Shown here in pieces: positions 42,212 to 52,500 of a stretch of DNA of 64,000 bases (positions are counted from its first letter, which is position 1; each line of letters begins with the position of its first letter). The stretch lies in contig NZ_CP169244.1 in assembly GCF_041902385.1 (NCBI RefSeq), positions 1,240,001 to 1,304,000 of the forward strand. Direction: 5' to 3'. The position numbers and the translations under genes are program-made. A model generated the notes under the pieces. That model had not been told where the DNA came from. It was given only the letters and a program-made list of their open reading frames with translations, and did not search any database. This DNA comes from Arcticibacter sp041902385. Its GTDB lineage: Bacteria; Bacteroidota; Bacteroidia; Sphingobacteriales; Sphingobacteriaceae.

Positions 42212-43689
42212 CTACTGATGCCTGAAGCCCTCTGCTATACGATACCGCTGCTCCTTAAAATTTGTCACAAGTCTCTTCAGCCAATAAGAGCGTGTAACAA
42301 TAAAGATCAAACCCATCAGACCGATAGCAAAAACAGAAGCAAGAGGATACCCGGCAAGATTAAAGGGCACATAAACCACATAGGGTAATATGAGCAGCGG
42401 AAGTGAAAGGAGCCACTGCGATGCTCCAACCCCTTCCCAGTTAAAGGAGGCTCCCCTGGAGAGATCGATGCGCCTGTAATTCCTGTTGGCAAAGAAAAGA
42501 ACAATCAATGAATTAACGCCAAGGTTCCATAAGAACATGCAAAACTGGACAAGAAGGATCTGCCATCCAAAGTATACGTAAGGAATAGTGAGCACAAATG
42601 CGATCCCTGAAAAAATAGTAAACAGAAGGAACTTCGATTGAATAAAATCCTCTGCCCTGATCCGGTGAGCAAGGATGCCGTCAAAATGAGAGGATTGCCA
42701 GCTAAACATAAACTGACCGTAATTGATAATAAAAATGCCCGTCATAAACATGGATGCAAAGATCTTCCAGCCGTAACCGTTCCCATAAGCAGGATTGGTA
42801 TAAAAAAGGAGTCCGTAAAACATCATCAGGGTGCAAATGGTCAGCGAAGATTTAGACCGCTTGTTCCGGAGGATTAGCTTTAGTTCGGTAACGGCCAGCT
42901 CTCCCGGCCGTCCAAATCGTCCAAGAAAGGGGATATCGGTTGAAGATTTGTTCGCCGATGTATTACTCTGGAGCTCGTCGAGATAAAGGTTTTGTCTCAG
43001 GAACCTGTAGTTCACCAGAAACATGCCCGTCGCAAGAAGAACCGCAGCCAGGCTATAGACGGGATGCTCTACAAGCTGGGCAAAAGCCGCAGACGATACA
43101 ACCGAAAGTGTTATGGTATGCCAGCGGAAATCCAGGAGCGTAATCAGGGTAAATGAAAGAACAAACGCCAGCATGTACCAGCCATTAAGGTTCACTTTTC
43201 TCTTTAGCCATAAGCTAAAGAAGTGATTAAACATGGTAAGACCTGTAATGGCAACCAGGTATCCCCAGAGCACTCCTGCGCCTTTCGCGGCCAGCACCAC
43301 CTTAAGCAAGAAAGGAAGAGTAAGGATATAGGGACTGAAATTAAAGCCCGACCACAAGGACGTAAGACACAGATAGTTCACAATCTGGTTCTTCTTTACC
43401 GGCACATTCAGATAGGGCCTGACGCTCAGAGTTGGCAGTTCCTGCAGCTGAAACCGGGCCATCAGATCGATCAGAAAGTAATAGATCAGGACGCTGTTAA
43501 ACGAGGCGATTACGTCTTGCTGCGGATAGACCGCAACAAAGATCTTGTCGAGAAAAAAGCAAGAAGCAACAGGTTGGCAAAGAAGTACAGGATCAGTAAG
43601 CCCATCACGATCCTGATGGCCACGCTTTTGCCAGTATTCTTTGACCGCCAGAACGCTTTCCACTGATGTTGTAAAAAGGATGAGGTCAT
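42212..43689 (-). pseudogene. DUF5687 family ABC-type membrane protein, one frameshift
   Basis: An N-terminal frame from ATG 43689 (MTSSFLQHQWKAFWRS, then a helix LLILYFFANLLLLAFF) continues after one missing base into LDKIFVAVYPQQDVIASFNS, typical of DUF5687. The restored length is about 492 aa with around ten membrane helices. The break is the run of six A on the plus strand at 43553-43558 (T6 in the gene); one more T joins AFFLDKIF. Translating only the long open frame instead gives an unnatural N-terminus (43663). It probably forms the permease of the ABC ATPase encoded downstream. Confidence 0.82.
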
Positions 43690-43721
43690 AAGGTGAAGTT
43701 AATAAAAATTCTGAGCGGAGG

Positions 43722-45002
43722 CTAATACTTGTACTTATTCTTCCAAAGCATTTTCAGACGTTCCCTTAGTTTCTGCTCGCTCGTATTATTTCCCGGCTGA
43801 TACAGGGTCGTACCACTCAGTCCGTCCGGAAAATATTCCTGTTCCTCAAAATTCCCTTCATAGGCATGAGCGTACTTATACTCCTTCCCATAGCCCATGT
43901 TCTTCATCAGCTTAGTGGGCGCATTCCTGATATGCAGAGGCACAGGCAGGTTCCCCGTCCTGGCTACCAGCGCTTCTGCCGCATTTATAGCTTCGTAGCT
44001 GGCGTTGCTCTTGGCAGAGGAAGCCAGGTAAGTAACTGTCTGCGAGAGAATGATACGCGACTCGGGCCACCCGATCACATTAACAGCCTGAAAGCAGTTA
44101 TTAGCAAGCAACAAGGCATTCGGATTAGCATTTCCGATGTCTTCAGAGGCAAGAATAAGGAGTCGGCGAGCAATGAACAGCGGATCTTCACCTCCCGCGA
44201 TCATGCGCGCAAGCCAGTAAACAGCTGCATTAGGATCACTCCCCCTGATTGACTTGATGAAGGCTGAAATGATATCGTAATGCTGCTCTCCGGCCTTGTC
44301 GTACAAGGCCATATTCTGCTGCACATGCTCCAGAACAAACTCGTTGGTAATCTCCACGTCCTGCGTTCCAGCCGCATTGATCACCAGTTCGAGCACATTT
44401 AAAAGCCTCCGCGCATCTCCTCCGGAGAGACGAAGCAGGGCTTCATGCTCCTTAATCGTTACTGTCTTTTGAGAAATTTGCGAATCTTCTCTCAGAGCGC
44501 GCTCAATTAACTCCAGCAGATCTGTTTCGCTCAGATGTTTCAGCACGTATACCTGGCACCGCGAGAGCAAAGCGGATATAACTTCAAAGGAGGGATTTTC
44601 AGTAGTGGCGCCAATAAGCGTAACCAGACCCCTTTCTACCGCGCCAAGCAAAGAATCCTGCTGCGATTTTGAAAACCGATGGATCTCATCAATGAAGAGG
44701 ATCGGAAGGTTGTCTCCAAAGTTTTTCAGAGCGGCCGCTTTTTCAATCACCTCGCGTACATCCTTTACACCCGAATTGATAGCACTCAGACTGAAGAAGG
44801 GACGTTGAAGCTGCTTTGATATGATAAATGCAAGCGTCGTCTTTCCTACTCCGGGTGGGCCCCACAAAATCATAGAAGGAAGGTTACCGCTTTCTATTGC
44901 CTTCCTTAAGATTGCATTTGGCCCAATAAGATGCTGTTGCCCCGAATAGCCTTCCAGCGATTCGGGCCGCATTCTTTCGGCCAATGGAGGTAGAGTCGCC
45001 AT
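43722..45002 (-). CDS. rarA: Replication-associated recombination protein A (AAA ATPase)
   Basis: A 426-aa RarA/MgsA. Walker A GPPGVGKTT, Walker B ILFIDEIHRF, sensor GATTENPSFE, and the C-terminal region with YDIISAFIKSIRGSDPNAA and ASEDIGNANPNAL are family signatures. It acts at stalled replication forks with SSB. The start MATLPPLAERMRPESL (45002) is preferred over a Met three codons upstream. It lies 36 nt after glnS, and the DUF5687 gene begins 32 nt beyond its stop. Confidence 0.95.
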   Translation of the reverse strand: MATLPPLAERMRPESLEGYSGQQHLIGPNAILRKAIESGNLPSMILWGPPGVGKTTLAFIISKQLQRPFFSLSAINSGVKDVREVIEKAAALKNFGDNLPILFIDEIHRFSKSQQDSLLGAVERGLVTLIGATTENPSFEVISALLSRCQVYVLKHLSETDLLELIERALREDSQISQKTVTIKEHEALLRLSGGDARRLLNVLELVINAAGTQDVEITNEFVLEHVQQNMALYDKAGEQHYDIISAFIKSIRGSDPNAAVYWLARMIAGGEDPLFIARRLLILASEDIGNANPNALLLANNCFQAVNVIGWPESRIILSQTVTYLASSAKSNASYEAINAAEALVARTGNLPVPLHIRNAPTKLMKNMGYGKEYKYAHAYEGNFEEQEYFPDGLSGTTLYQPGNNTSEQKLRERLKMLWKNKYKY

Positions 45003-45038
45003 AATCAACAAATATCGTAACAGCCAAACACGTGGCTC

Positions 45039-46709
45039 TTACCCTTTCTTTGCTTCTTTCGCCCAGGTGTCCTTCAGGGTCACGGTACGATTAAATACCA
45101 GTTTGCCCGGCTGTGATTCCTTGTCGAGCGTGAAGTACCCCTTCCTGATAAACTGATAGCCCTTTCCCGGCTCTGCATCTGCCAGATCTGGCTCAACATA
45201 AGCTGCAGGGATAACTTGCAGGCTCTCAGGGTTGATATACTCGCGGAAATCGCGCCCCTCAGCTCCGGGATCTTCTACCCGGAAGAGCCGGTCGTATACG
45301 CGCACTTCAACCTGCTTAGCGTGAGGCACGCTTACCCAGTGAATTGTACCTTTAACCTTGATTTGCGAGGTATCATTCCCCGAGCGCGACTCAGGTAAAT
45401 ACGAACAATGTACTTCCGTGATATTTCCCTGCTCGTCTTTCACGAAGTCATCGCACCTGATGATATAGGCGTTCTTCAGGCGAACCATCAGACCCGGACC
45501 AAGGCGAAAATATTTTTTAGCAGGATTCTCCATAAAGTCCTCCCGCTCAATCCAGAGTTCCCTGCTGAAAGGAATGGGCCTTGATCCTTCCCCGCCTTCA
45601 ACTTCCGGATTATTCTCTCCCTCAAAAACTTCCTCCTGTCCTTCGGGATAATTGGTGAGGATCAGCTTCAGCGGATCGAGTACCGCCATTCTTCTCCACG
45701 CCGTTTTGTTTAAATCTTCCCGAACACAAAACTCCAGGAGGCTCACATCAATAATGTTCTCACGCTTGGCCACACCAATTCGATCGCAGAAATCGCGTAT
45801 AGAGGCAGGCGTATAGCCCCGGCGGCGAAGCGCACTGATAGTTGGCATACGCGGATCATCCCAGCCGTCAACGAAGCCCTCATTTACCAGTTGCAGAAGC
45901 CGCCGCTTACTCATTACAGTATACGTCATATTCAGTCGGGCAAACTCATACTGCCTGGACGGAAATATCTCCAGCTCCTCAATAAACCAGTCATAGAGAG
46001 CGCGGTGAGGAATAAACTCGAGCGTACAAACGGAATGCGTAATTTTCTCTATCGAGTCTGATTGTCCGTGCGCAAAGTCGTACATCGGGTAAATACACCA
46101 TGCGTCGCCGGTTCTGTGGTGATGAGCATGACGAATGCGATACATGATCGGATCGCGCATGTGCATATTAGGCGAGGCGAGGTCAATTCTGGCCCGGAGA
46201 ACCTTCTCTCCGTCCTGATATTTCCCTGCCCGCATTTCAGCAAATAACTGCAGGTTCTCCTCAACAGACCGGTCTCTCCATGGGGAGGGCGTACCTGCTT
46301 CAGTTGGGGTTCCCTTTTGCTCGGCAATCTCATCAGGCGTACTGTCATCAACGTAGGCCTTACCCTTCTTAATCAGCCGGACTGCAAACTCGTAGAGCTG
46401 CTCGAAGTAATCAGAAGCATAGAATTCATTTTGCCATTGAAAACCCAGCCACTTCACATCTTCCTTAATGCTTTCAACATACTCAGTTTCCTCTTTCTCC
46501 GGATTGGTATCATCAAACCGGAGATTCGTTTGTCCGTTGTATTTCTGGGCTAAACCGAAGTTCAGGCAGATTGATTTTGCGTGTCCAATGTGAAGATAAC
46601 CGTTCGGTTCAGGAGGGAAACGAGTATGTACCCGTCCGCCATGCTTACCGTTCTTTATGTCTTCCTCAATGATTTCTTCCAGAAAATTAAGTGATCGTTC
46701 TTCGCTCAT
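45039..46709 (-). CDS. glnS: Glutamine--tRNA ligase
   Basis: A 556-aa class I synthetase. HIGH-type motif in PNGYLHIGHAKSI, the KMSKS-type motif in TVMSKRRLL, FDDTNPEKEE, and the C-terminal anticodon-binding beta domains (FRLGPGLMVRLKNAYIIRC). It charges tRNA-Gln directly, so at least part of Gln-tRNA synthesis does not need GatCAB. It appears to be the first gene of the run glnS-rarA-DUF5687-ABC-SDR, all on the minus strand with gaps of 7-53 nt. Confidence 0.96.
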   Translation of the reverse strand: MSEERSLNFLEEIIEEDIKNGKHGGRVHTRFPPEPNGYLHIGHAKSICLNFGLAQKYNGQTNLRFDDTNPEKEETEYVESIKEDVKWLGFQWQNEFYASDYFEQLYEFAVRLIKKGKAYVDDSTPDEIAEQKGTPTEAGTPSPWRDRSVEENLQLFAEMRAGKYQDGEKVLRARIDLASPNMHMRDPIMYRIRHAHHHRTGDAWCIYPMYDFAHGQSDSIEKITHSVCTLEFIPHRALYDWFIEELEIFPSRQYEFARLNMTYTVMSKRRLLQLVNEGFVDGWDDPRMPTISALRRRGYTPASIRDFCDRIGVAKRENIIDVSLLEFCVREDLNKTAWRRMAVLDPLKLILTNYPEGQEEVFEGENNPEVEGGEGSRPIPFSRELWIEREDFMENPAKKYFRLGPGLMVRLKNAYIIRCDDFVKDEQGNITEVHCSYLPESRSGNDTSQIKVKGTIHWVSVPHAKQVEVRVYDRLFRVEDPGAEGRDFREYINPESLQVIPAAYVEPDLADAEPGKGYQFIRKGYFTLDKESQPGKLVFNRTVTLKDTWAKEAKKG

Positions 46710-46825
46710 ATACAGCTTTAAAAGGCTACAAAAGTACTAAAGATTCAATTAAAGTGGGATAAGAACCCTTCAATTCACCCTAATAAGTACCGCAATACTT
46801 AGTACACAACTAAGTTCAAAATCTT

Positions 46826-46833
46826 TAGTTTTG
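46826..46833 (+). promoter_or_regulatory. Putative -7 box of the anSME-like gene
   Basis: TAGTTTTG fits TAnnTTTG, 16 nt before ATG 46849. There is no TTG at the standard spacing. Confidence 0.4.
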
Positions 46834-46848
46834 TCAAAACTACGCTTT

Positions 46849-48075
46849 ATGGCCGAATATCCTAATCCCGGCTTCAGTCTGATGGCTAAACCTGCAGGAT
46901 CACAGTGCAACCTCAGCTGCAGTTACTGCTATTATCTCGAGAAAGAGAAGCTGTATCCCGGCTCCGGTCAGGCCAGAATGAACGACGAAACCCTGGAGGT
47001 CTTCGTCAGAAAGTACATTCACGAACAGCCGGCAAAAGAGATCACATTTGTTTGGCAGGGAGGTGAACCAGCACTGGCCGGAATAACTTTCTACAAAAAC
47101 GCCCTTCAGCTTCAGAGGAAGTATGGCAGCGGGAAGGCTATACACAACTCCTTTCAGACAAATGGTACTTTGCTAAACGACGAGTGGTGCCGATTCTTCA
47201 AAGACAACAATTTTCTTCTTGGCATTTCCATCGACGGCCCTGAAGCACTGCATGATCATTATCGTCTTAACAGAGGGAAAGAAGGATCTTTTGCTAAGAC
47301 AATGAAGGGCCTGGAACTCTTAAAAAAGCACAATATCGAGTTCAACACGCTCACTGTCGTGAACAAACTCAATGCAGAGAAGCCGTTGGAAGTATACAAG
47401 TTCCTCAAAGAAGTTGGGAGCCACTTTATGCAGTTCATTCCACTGGCAGATCGATGCGCGGTTAATAAGCGGCCCGACGAGCTGCTGCTGGTGCCCCCAT
47501 CCTACCCCGGCCAGGCAACTCTTGCCCCCTGGTGTGCTTCAGCGCTGAGCACCGGCAGATTTCTGATAACTGTCTTTGATGAATGGGTGAAGAAGGACGT
47601 CGGGCGGTACTTCGTTCAACTCTTTGACGCGGCCCTTGCTAACGAGATGGGCATAGCGCCGGGCCTCTGCACATTTAATGATCACTGTGCTAACGCCGCA
47701 ATCATAGAACACAACGGCGACATCTATTCATGCGACCATTTTGCTTATCCTCAATACAAAATAGGAAACGTTCTGAGCGGACCATTAAACAGGATATTTT
47801 CTCAGACCAGGCAAATGGAGTTCGCGGCGGCGAAGTACACTACACTTCCCCATCAGTGCAAAACTTGCAGCGAGTACGTCTACTGCAGGGGAGAGTGCCC
47901 GAAAAACCGTTTCCTAACAAGTGTTGACGGAGAGTACGGACTTAACTACTTTTGCAACGGATACAAACAATTTTTTAGACATATCAAGCCTTATCTGAAG
48001 TTTATGAAAAATGAGCTCCTCAATCACCGATCCCCGGCCAACATCATGCATCAGAAGATCGGAGGGTTTGACTAG
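46849..48075 (+). CDS. Radical SAM anaerobic sulfatase-maturase-like enzyme (SPASM)
   Basis: A 408-aa protein from ATG 46849 (MAEYPNPGFSLMAKP). The radical SAM cluster motif is CNLSCSYC (CxxxCxxC), followed by FVWQGGEP and GISIDGP. The C-terminal SPASM region has CTFNDHC, SCDHF, CKTCSEYVYCRGECP and FCNGYK for two further clusters. Such enzymes convert Cys or Ser of sulfatases to formylglycine. No sulfatase gene lies in this window, so its client is encoded elsewhere or it modifies another protein. Confidence 0.9.
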   Translation: MAEYPNPGFSLMAKPAGSQCNLSCSYCYYLEKEKLYPGSGQARMNDETLEVFVRKYIHEQPAKEITFVWQGGEPALAGITFYKNALQLQRKYGSGKAIHNSFQTNGTLLNDEWCRFFKDNNFLLGISIDGPEALHDHYRLNRGKEGSFAKTMKGLELLKKHNIEFNTLTVVNKLNAEKPLEVYKFLKEVGSHFMQFIPLADRCAVNKRPDELLLVPPSYPGQATLAPWCASALSTGRFLITVFDEWVKKDVGRYFVQLFDAALANEMGIAPGLCTFNDHCANAAIIEHNGDIYSCDHFAYPQYKIGNVLSGPLNRIFSQTRQMEFAAAKYTTLPHQCKTCSEYVYCRGECPKNRFLTSVDGEYGLNYFCNGYKQFFRHIKPYLKFMKNELLNHRSPANIMHQKIGGFD

Positions 48076-48277
48076 CACTGTCCGATACTCCTGCGTTTGC
48101 CTGCCTTAGAAGCAGCGCTTTATCTTTTTGAAACAAAAAGATAAAAAAACAGGAATAAGGACTGGGCAATACAATTTAGACGCCAATCGAGAACCATGGT
48201 TTTTTTTGCTTAAATTGTAGAAAATTTTTCCCATTAAACTTTTATAGGTACTTTTATAGACTGTTTTGGTTTAAGCT

Positions 48278-49687
48278 ATGAAGAGAATTTTAATAGTCGA
48301 TGACGAAATCAACATAGGTCTTTTGTTATCAAAGTTCCTGACTCGTAACGGTTACGACGTTTCAATCGCTACGAGCGGGGCAACAGCACTTGACTTCCTT
48401 AGCAAGGAGAGTTTTAACCTCGTTCTTTGCGACTTCCGACTTGAAGATACGGACGGAAGAGAAATTTTAAGAAAGATCAAGGCGTCATATCCTGCCACCG
48501 GCGTTATTATCATTACAGGCTACTCCGATATCAAGCTAGCTGTAGAGCTCATCAAGATGGGGGCTTATGATTACATTACCAAGCCACTCTATCCCGACGA
48601 AATACTGAACACGATAAACAAGGCGCTGGAGACGCAGGAGGCTCTTTCAAGACCAGAACTTCAGCCAGCAGGAACGCCTGCTTCAGTAAAGAAAGAAAGG
48701 AATGCAGGGGCAGGGCTCCCGGAAACCTTTATTACCGGCGAAAGCACAGCTTCCAGGGACTTGCTCAGGCAAATTGAACTCATTGCTCCAACCTCCTACA
48801 GTGTTATTTTAACAGGCGAAAGTGGTACAGGAAAAGAGTCGGTCGCCCAGGCTATTCACATGAAGAGCAACCGGGCAGACAAACCATTTGTTGCCATGGA
48901 TTGTGGCTCTCTTACTAAAGAACTGGCCGGAAGCGAGTTTTTCGGACATGAAAAGGGCTCATTTACTGGTGCATTATATACCAAAATTGGCCACTTTGAG
49001 ATGGCAAATGGAGGAACTCTGTTTCTCGATGAGGTAGGAAACCTCTCCTACGAGATACAGGCTGCCCTGTTGCGCACCGTGCAAGAACGAAAAGTTAAGC
49101 GCATCGGGGGCACAAAAGAGATCGATCTCGACGTCCGGATAATAGTCGCAACGAACGAAAACCTCCATGAAGCAATTCAAAAGGCAAGGTTTAGAGAAGA
49201 TCTGTATCACCGCTTCAACGAATTCAGCATCCACCTCCCTCCTCTTCGCAACCGTGAAAGAGATATCATACTTTTTGCCCAAAACTTTCTGAAGTTTACC
49301 AACAAAGAACTGAACCGGTCTATAGAGGGCTTCTCCGACGAGGTGATCGAGTGTCTGCTAACCTATAACTGGCCGGGCAACGTAAGGGAATTAAAGAACG
49401 TGATTAGGAGAGCTACTCTGCTGACAGAAACAAATAAGATCCAGCTGAAAGCCCTTCCTCTCGAGATCTCGACCTTTGCAAAAGTTTCAGCAATGGAAAC
49501 TGCTGTAGAAAACATTCAGGTACGTGAAACAAGGCGAGGTTTAAAAGACGCAGCACTTGAAGCTGAGTATGAGACGATCCTTAAAGTACTCAAAGAAGTG
49601 AACTTCAATAAGACCAAGGCTGCTAAAGTTTTAAATATCGACAGGAAGACCTTATACAACAAAATGAAAGCAATAAATCTGGAATAA
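48278..49687 (+). CDS. Sigma-54-dependent response regulator (NtrC/AtoC type)
   Basis: A 469-aa protein: REC (about 1-120) with IVDDEINIG and phospho-Asp in LCDFRLEDTDG; AAA+ domain (about 150-380) with GESGTGKES, the sigma-54 contact loop GSFTGA (usual GAFTGA), GGTLFLDEVGNL and YNWPGNVRELKN; and a Fis-type HTH (about 425-466) with TKAAKVLNIDRKTLYNK. It activates RpoN promoters when phosphorylated. A histidine kinase starts 51 nt downstream and is the likely partner. Confidence 0.95.
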   Translation: MKRILIVDDEINIGLLLSKFLTRNGYDVSIATSGATALDFLSKESFNLVLCDFRLEDTDGREILRKIKASYPATGVIIITGYSDIKLAVELIKMGAYDYITKPLYPDEILNTINKALETQEALSRPELQPAGTPASVKKERNAGAGLPETFITGESTASRDLLRQIELIAPTSYSVILTGESGTGKESVAQAIHMKSNRADKPFVAMDCGSLTKELAGSEFFGHEKGSFTGALYTKIGHFEMANGGTLFLDEVGNLSYEIQAALLRTVQERKVKRIGGTKEIDLDVRIIVATNENLHEAIQKARFREDLYHRFNEFSIHLPPLRNRERDIILFAQNFLKFTNKELNRSIEGFSDEVIECLLTYNWPGNVRELKNVIRRATLLTETNKIQLKALPLEISTFAKVSAMETAVENIQVRETRRGLKDAALEAEYETILKVLKEVNFNKTKAAKVLNIDRKTLYNKMKAINLE

Positions 49688-49738
49688 AAATTGCCATCTG
49701 CAACTATCCCCCTGGGATACCATTAACAGCAGATTCAT

Positions 49739-51434
49739 TTGGATAAAAGGCGATCTAACCCCACTTACAAAAACAGGTTCAACTTACCCCCGGTTCTGGT
49801 CATAGTGGTTGTGGTCATTTGCCTCATTCCCGCTATTTTCATTGTTGCGGTCCTTCAGCAGACCAATGGTCTATTTCTCAGCTCTTCCGCACGAACACCC
49901 GATGACCACCTCTCCTCCGCCGTCTGGTTTGCTTTTGGCGCAGCATCAGCATTGATTACAGGCAGTCTTGCATTGGTTGAATATACCGCCCGCAAGGGAA
50001 TGGCGAGCCTGATCATCAGCGCGGTCCTTCTCTCTGCCGGCTTATACGATCTGTACACTATTCTTGCCTGCGGCATACTTTCAGACACCTTTCAAACTGA
50101 AAGAATGTACCAATCATGGCTGATAAGCAAAGGCTTACATCTCTTTCTCCTAACATTCAGCACTACCTGCTTCATCCTGATAAAGAAAGGCCGAAGTGCT
50201 GGCAACTCAGTTAAAACCGCGGCCCTTGTATTCATCACCTGTTTTATCTCAACGGGCTCCGCAGTCGCCCTCTCCTCAATCAGTACCGCGTTGCCTTCGG
50301 AGCGCGCTGCCTCCTTCGTCACACATCCCTACGACTTAGCAATCGTTGCGCTTTATATTATCCTTGGCCTCGCTATCCTGATGGGCTTCAATTCACGATT
50401 CCCCTCTTTTTTCAGCCGGACTGTGATCCTGAGCATCATTCCCTCAGCATTCGCCAGCGTTTCCATGGCCATGTGTCGCCAGGAGTTTGATCCGCTCTTC
50501 AACAGTGCCTATTTCCTAAGGGTTGTTAGCTACCTCGTTCCCCTCCTGGCACTAGCCGTAGGATACCTGCGGGCGAACCGCAAAGAGCAGAACTTCATCA
50601 AGGAGTTACATTCCGAAATGCGCGAACGCATACTGGCTCATCACCACCTGAAGGAGCGCGAAATGGCACTGGCGCAAACTGGGGCGGAACTGAAAAAAAT
50701 GTGGAAGAACTTGTACGATCTAACTCAGAGCTGGAGCAGTTTGCATATGTTGCTTCGCACGATCTGCAGGAACCATTAAGAAAAATACAAGCATTTGGCT
50801 GCCTGCTTGAGCGCAAGTACGCAGCACTTCTCCCCCAGGAAGGCAGAGAATATACAAGACGGATGCAGAACGCCTCTGCCAGGATGCAGACCATGATCGA
50901 TGACCTTCTTTCCTTGTCCCGCACAAGGCGAAACGATAGCCTGTTCCGCGCAGTTAATCTTGAAGACAGCATCAGGGAAGTGCTTACGGACCTCGAATAT
51001 GCAATAGAAAAGAAAAAAGCACGGATCGTAGTAAACGCAAATATTACGATTCGGGCTATTCCAGGCCAAATGCGCCAGCTTTTCCAAAACCTCATCTCAA
51101 ACTCGCTCAAGTTTTCGAGACCAGACATCACACCGGTAATAACAATTACAGGAAAACCGGTTTCTCAGTTCGAGATGAAAGATCAGGGGAGCGTGCCTTT
51201 AGCCAAAGACAGCACTTGCGTGATAGAAGTGACAGATAATGGCATTGGATTTGAAAAAAAGACTCAGAACGGATTTTTATGCTATTCCAAAAGCTCCATA
51301 GCAGGGACGAATACGAAGGTGCAGGATTAGGGCTTGCACTGTGCAAAAAAATAACAGACAATCATTCAGGTTACATAGAAGCAGAAGGAGAAGAAGGACA
51401 AGGTGCTCTCATCAGGATATTTCTCCCAATATAA
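49739..51434 (+). pseudogene. Membrane histidine kinase, two frameshifts
   Basis: Three frames (49739-50779, 50701-51330 and a third ending at 51434) join into one protein of about 565 aa. The N-terminal part has about eight membrane helices. DHp follows with FAYVASHDLQEPLRK, then HATPase with NLISNSLKFS, DNGIGFEKK and, in the third frame, EYEGAGLGLALCKKI. Both breaks are A7 runs (50693-50699 and 51254-51260); one A added at each restores LKKNVEELV and FEKKDSERIF. The start is TTG 49739. It lies between an NtrC-type regulator and a REC-PAS protein, so it probably phosphorylates one or both. Confidence 0.85.
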
Positions 51435-51447
51435 TTTAACAACTATT

Positions 51448-52437
51448 ATGCGCCCGATTAAAATATTGCTCATCGATGATGATGAAGAGGATTATATTCT
51501 AACGCGGGAAATACTGGCTTCCGGCCCGGAAGCCGGTGCATATCACTTATCATGGTGTAACAACTATGAGGAAGCCATCAACGCCATGCTCAAGAACCAT
51601 CATGATGTTTATCTGATCGACTACCGGCTGGGGGGCAGGTCGGGGCTTGACCTCTTGCATGAGGCCGTCCGGTCTAACTGCACCGACCCGATGATTGTAC
51701 TTACAGGAAAGGGAGACTCGAGAACCGACGAGGAGGCGCTTCGCATCGGAGCTACTGATTATTTAACAAAAGGAGAGATTACATACGCAACTCTGACGCG
51801 CGCCATCAGGTACGCACTCAGAAACAACAAGACCATCGGTAAGCTAAAAAGGAGCGAAAACAAGTTTAGGATCTTCTTTGAACGCACCACTGACCCCATT
51901 ATGATCACAGATCCGGGGGGCGTAGTCTACGAGGCCAACGAGGCAGCACTGAATTTCCTCGAAACCTCTCTGGAGGACCTTCTGAAACAAAACTTCTCTC
52001 ATTTCTACCGAAACTTAAAAGACCATGAACTCTTCAACTACCAAATAGGCCGCGACGGCAGTGTGAAGGACATGGAAATTGAAATAATTACAGCATCAGG
52101 AAAAACAAAATATTGCAGTATTTCGTCATTCATACAGATTGTTCAAAATGGAAGTAAAGAGCTCTACTACTCTATCTTGCATGACATTACAGCTCAAAAG
52201 CAACAGGAAGAACTGATTACTGACACACCGGCTGTTGCTGAAGACTTTGTGCAAGTCATGGCCAACGAGATCTACAATCCGCTTTCAAGCATCAACTTTG
52301 CTACCGAAGAACTGAAAAACAACTCTAACGGCCCCAGCGATCCTGAGCTGTTAGACATTATAAAAATGAACTGTGAACGTATTGGGCAGGTTACGACATC
52401 TCTGATTTCCGAAGTCAGGAAAAAGATCAGGATATAG
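51448..52437 (+). CDS. REC-PAS protein with degenerate DHp and no ATPase domain
   Basis: A 329-aa protein from ATG 51448 (MRPIKILLIDDDEED). REC (about 1-125) has phospho-Asp in YLIDYRLGGRSG, TGKGD and the Lys in YLTKGE. A PAS domain (about 140-255) has RIFFERTTDPIMITD. The last 70 residues resemble a DHp helix pair, but the H-box reads MANEIYNPLSS, with Asn in place of the phospho-acceptor His. No HATPase follows; the stop is real in this frame and I see no ATPase in other frames before the next gene. It may be a dimerising receiver or phosphate sink for the upstream kinase. Confidence 0.82.
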   Translation: MRPIKILLIDDDEEDYILTREILASGPEAGAYHLSWCNNYEEAINAMLKNHHDVYLIDYRLGGRSGLDLLHEAVRSNCTDPMIVLTGKGDSRTDEEALRIGATDYLTKGEITYATLTRAIRYALRNNKTIGKLKRSENKFRIFFERTTDPIMITDPGGVVYEANEAALNFLETSLEDLLKQNFSHFYRNLKDHELFNYQIGRDGSVKDMEIEIITASGKTKYCSISSFIQIVQNGSKELYYSILHDITAQKQQEELITDTPAVAEDFVQVMANEIYNPLSSINFATEELKNNSNGPSDPELLDIIKMNCERIGQVTTSLISEVRKKIRI

Positions 52438-52500
52438 CAGGTCGGGAGCAAGAGAGTCTGAGACCCCGCCACCACAGATTCTTAATGCGAAATAGAACCG

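Noticed and set aside
43222..43666. A long plus-strand frame opposite the DUF5687 gene
   Set aside because: It is antisense to a clear membrane protein and has no recognisable domain.
48119..48145. AT-rich hairpin after the anSME gene
   Set aside because: A 12-bp stem made mostly of A and T; possible weak terminator but too low in complexity to call.
50693..51260. Programmed frameshifting at the two A7 runs of the kinase
   Set aside because: The codon phase does not give a good A_AAA_AAG-type slippery site, and two shifts in one kinase would be unusual; miscounted runs are simpler.
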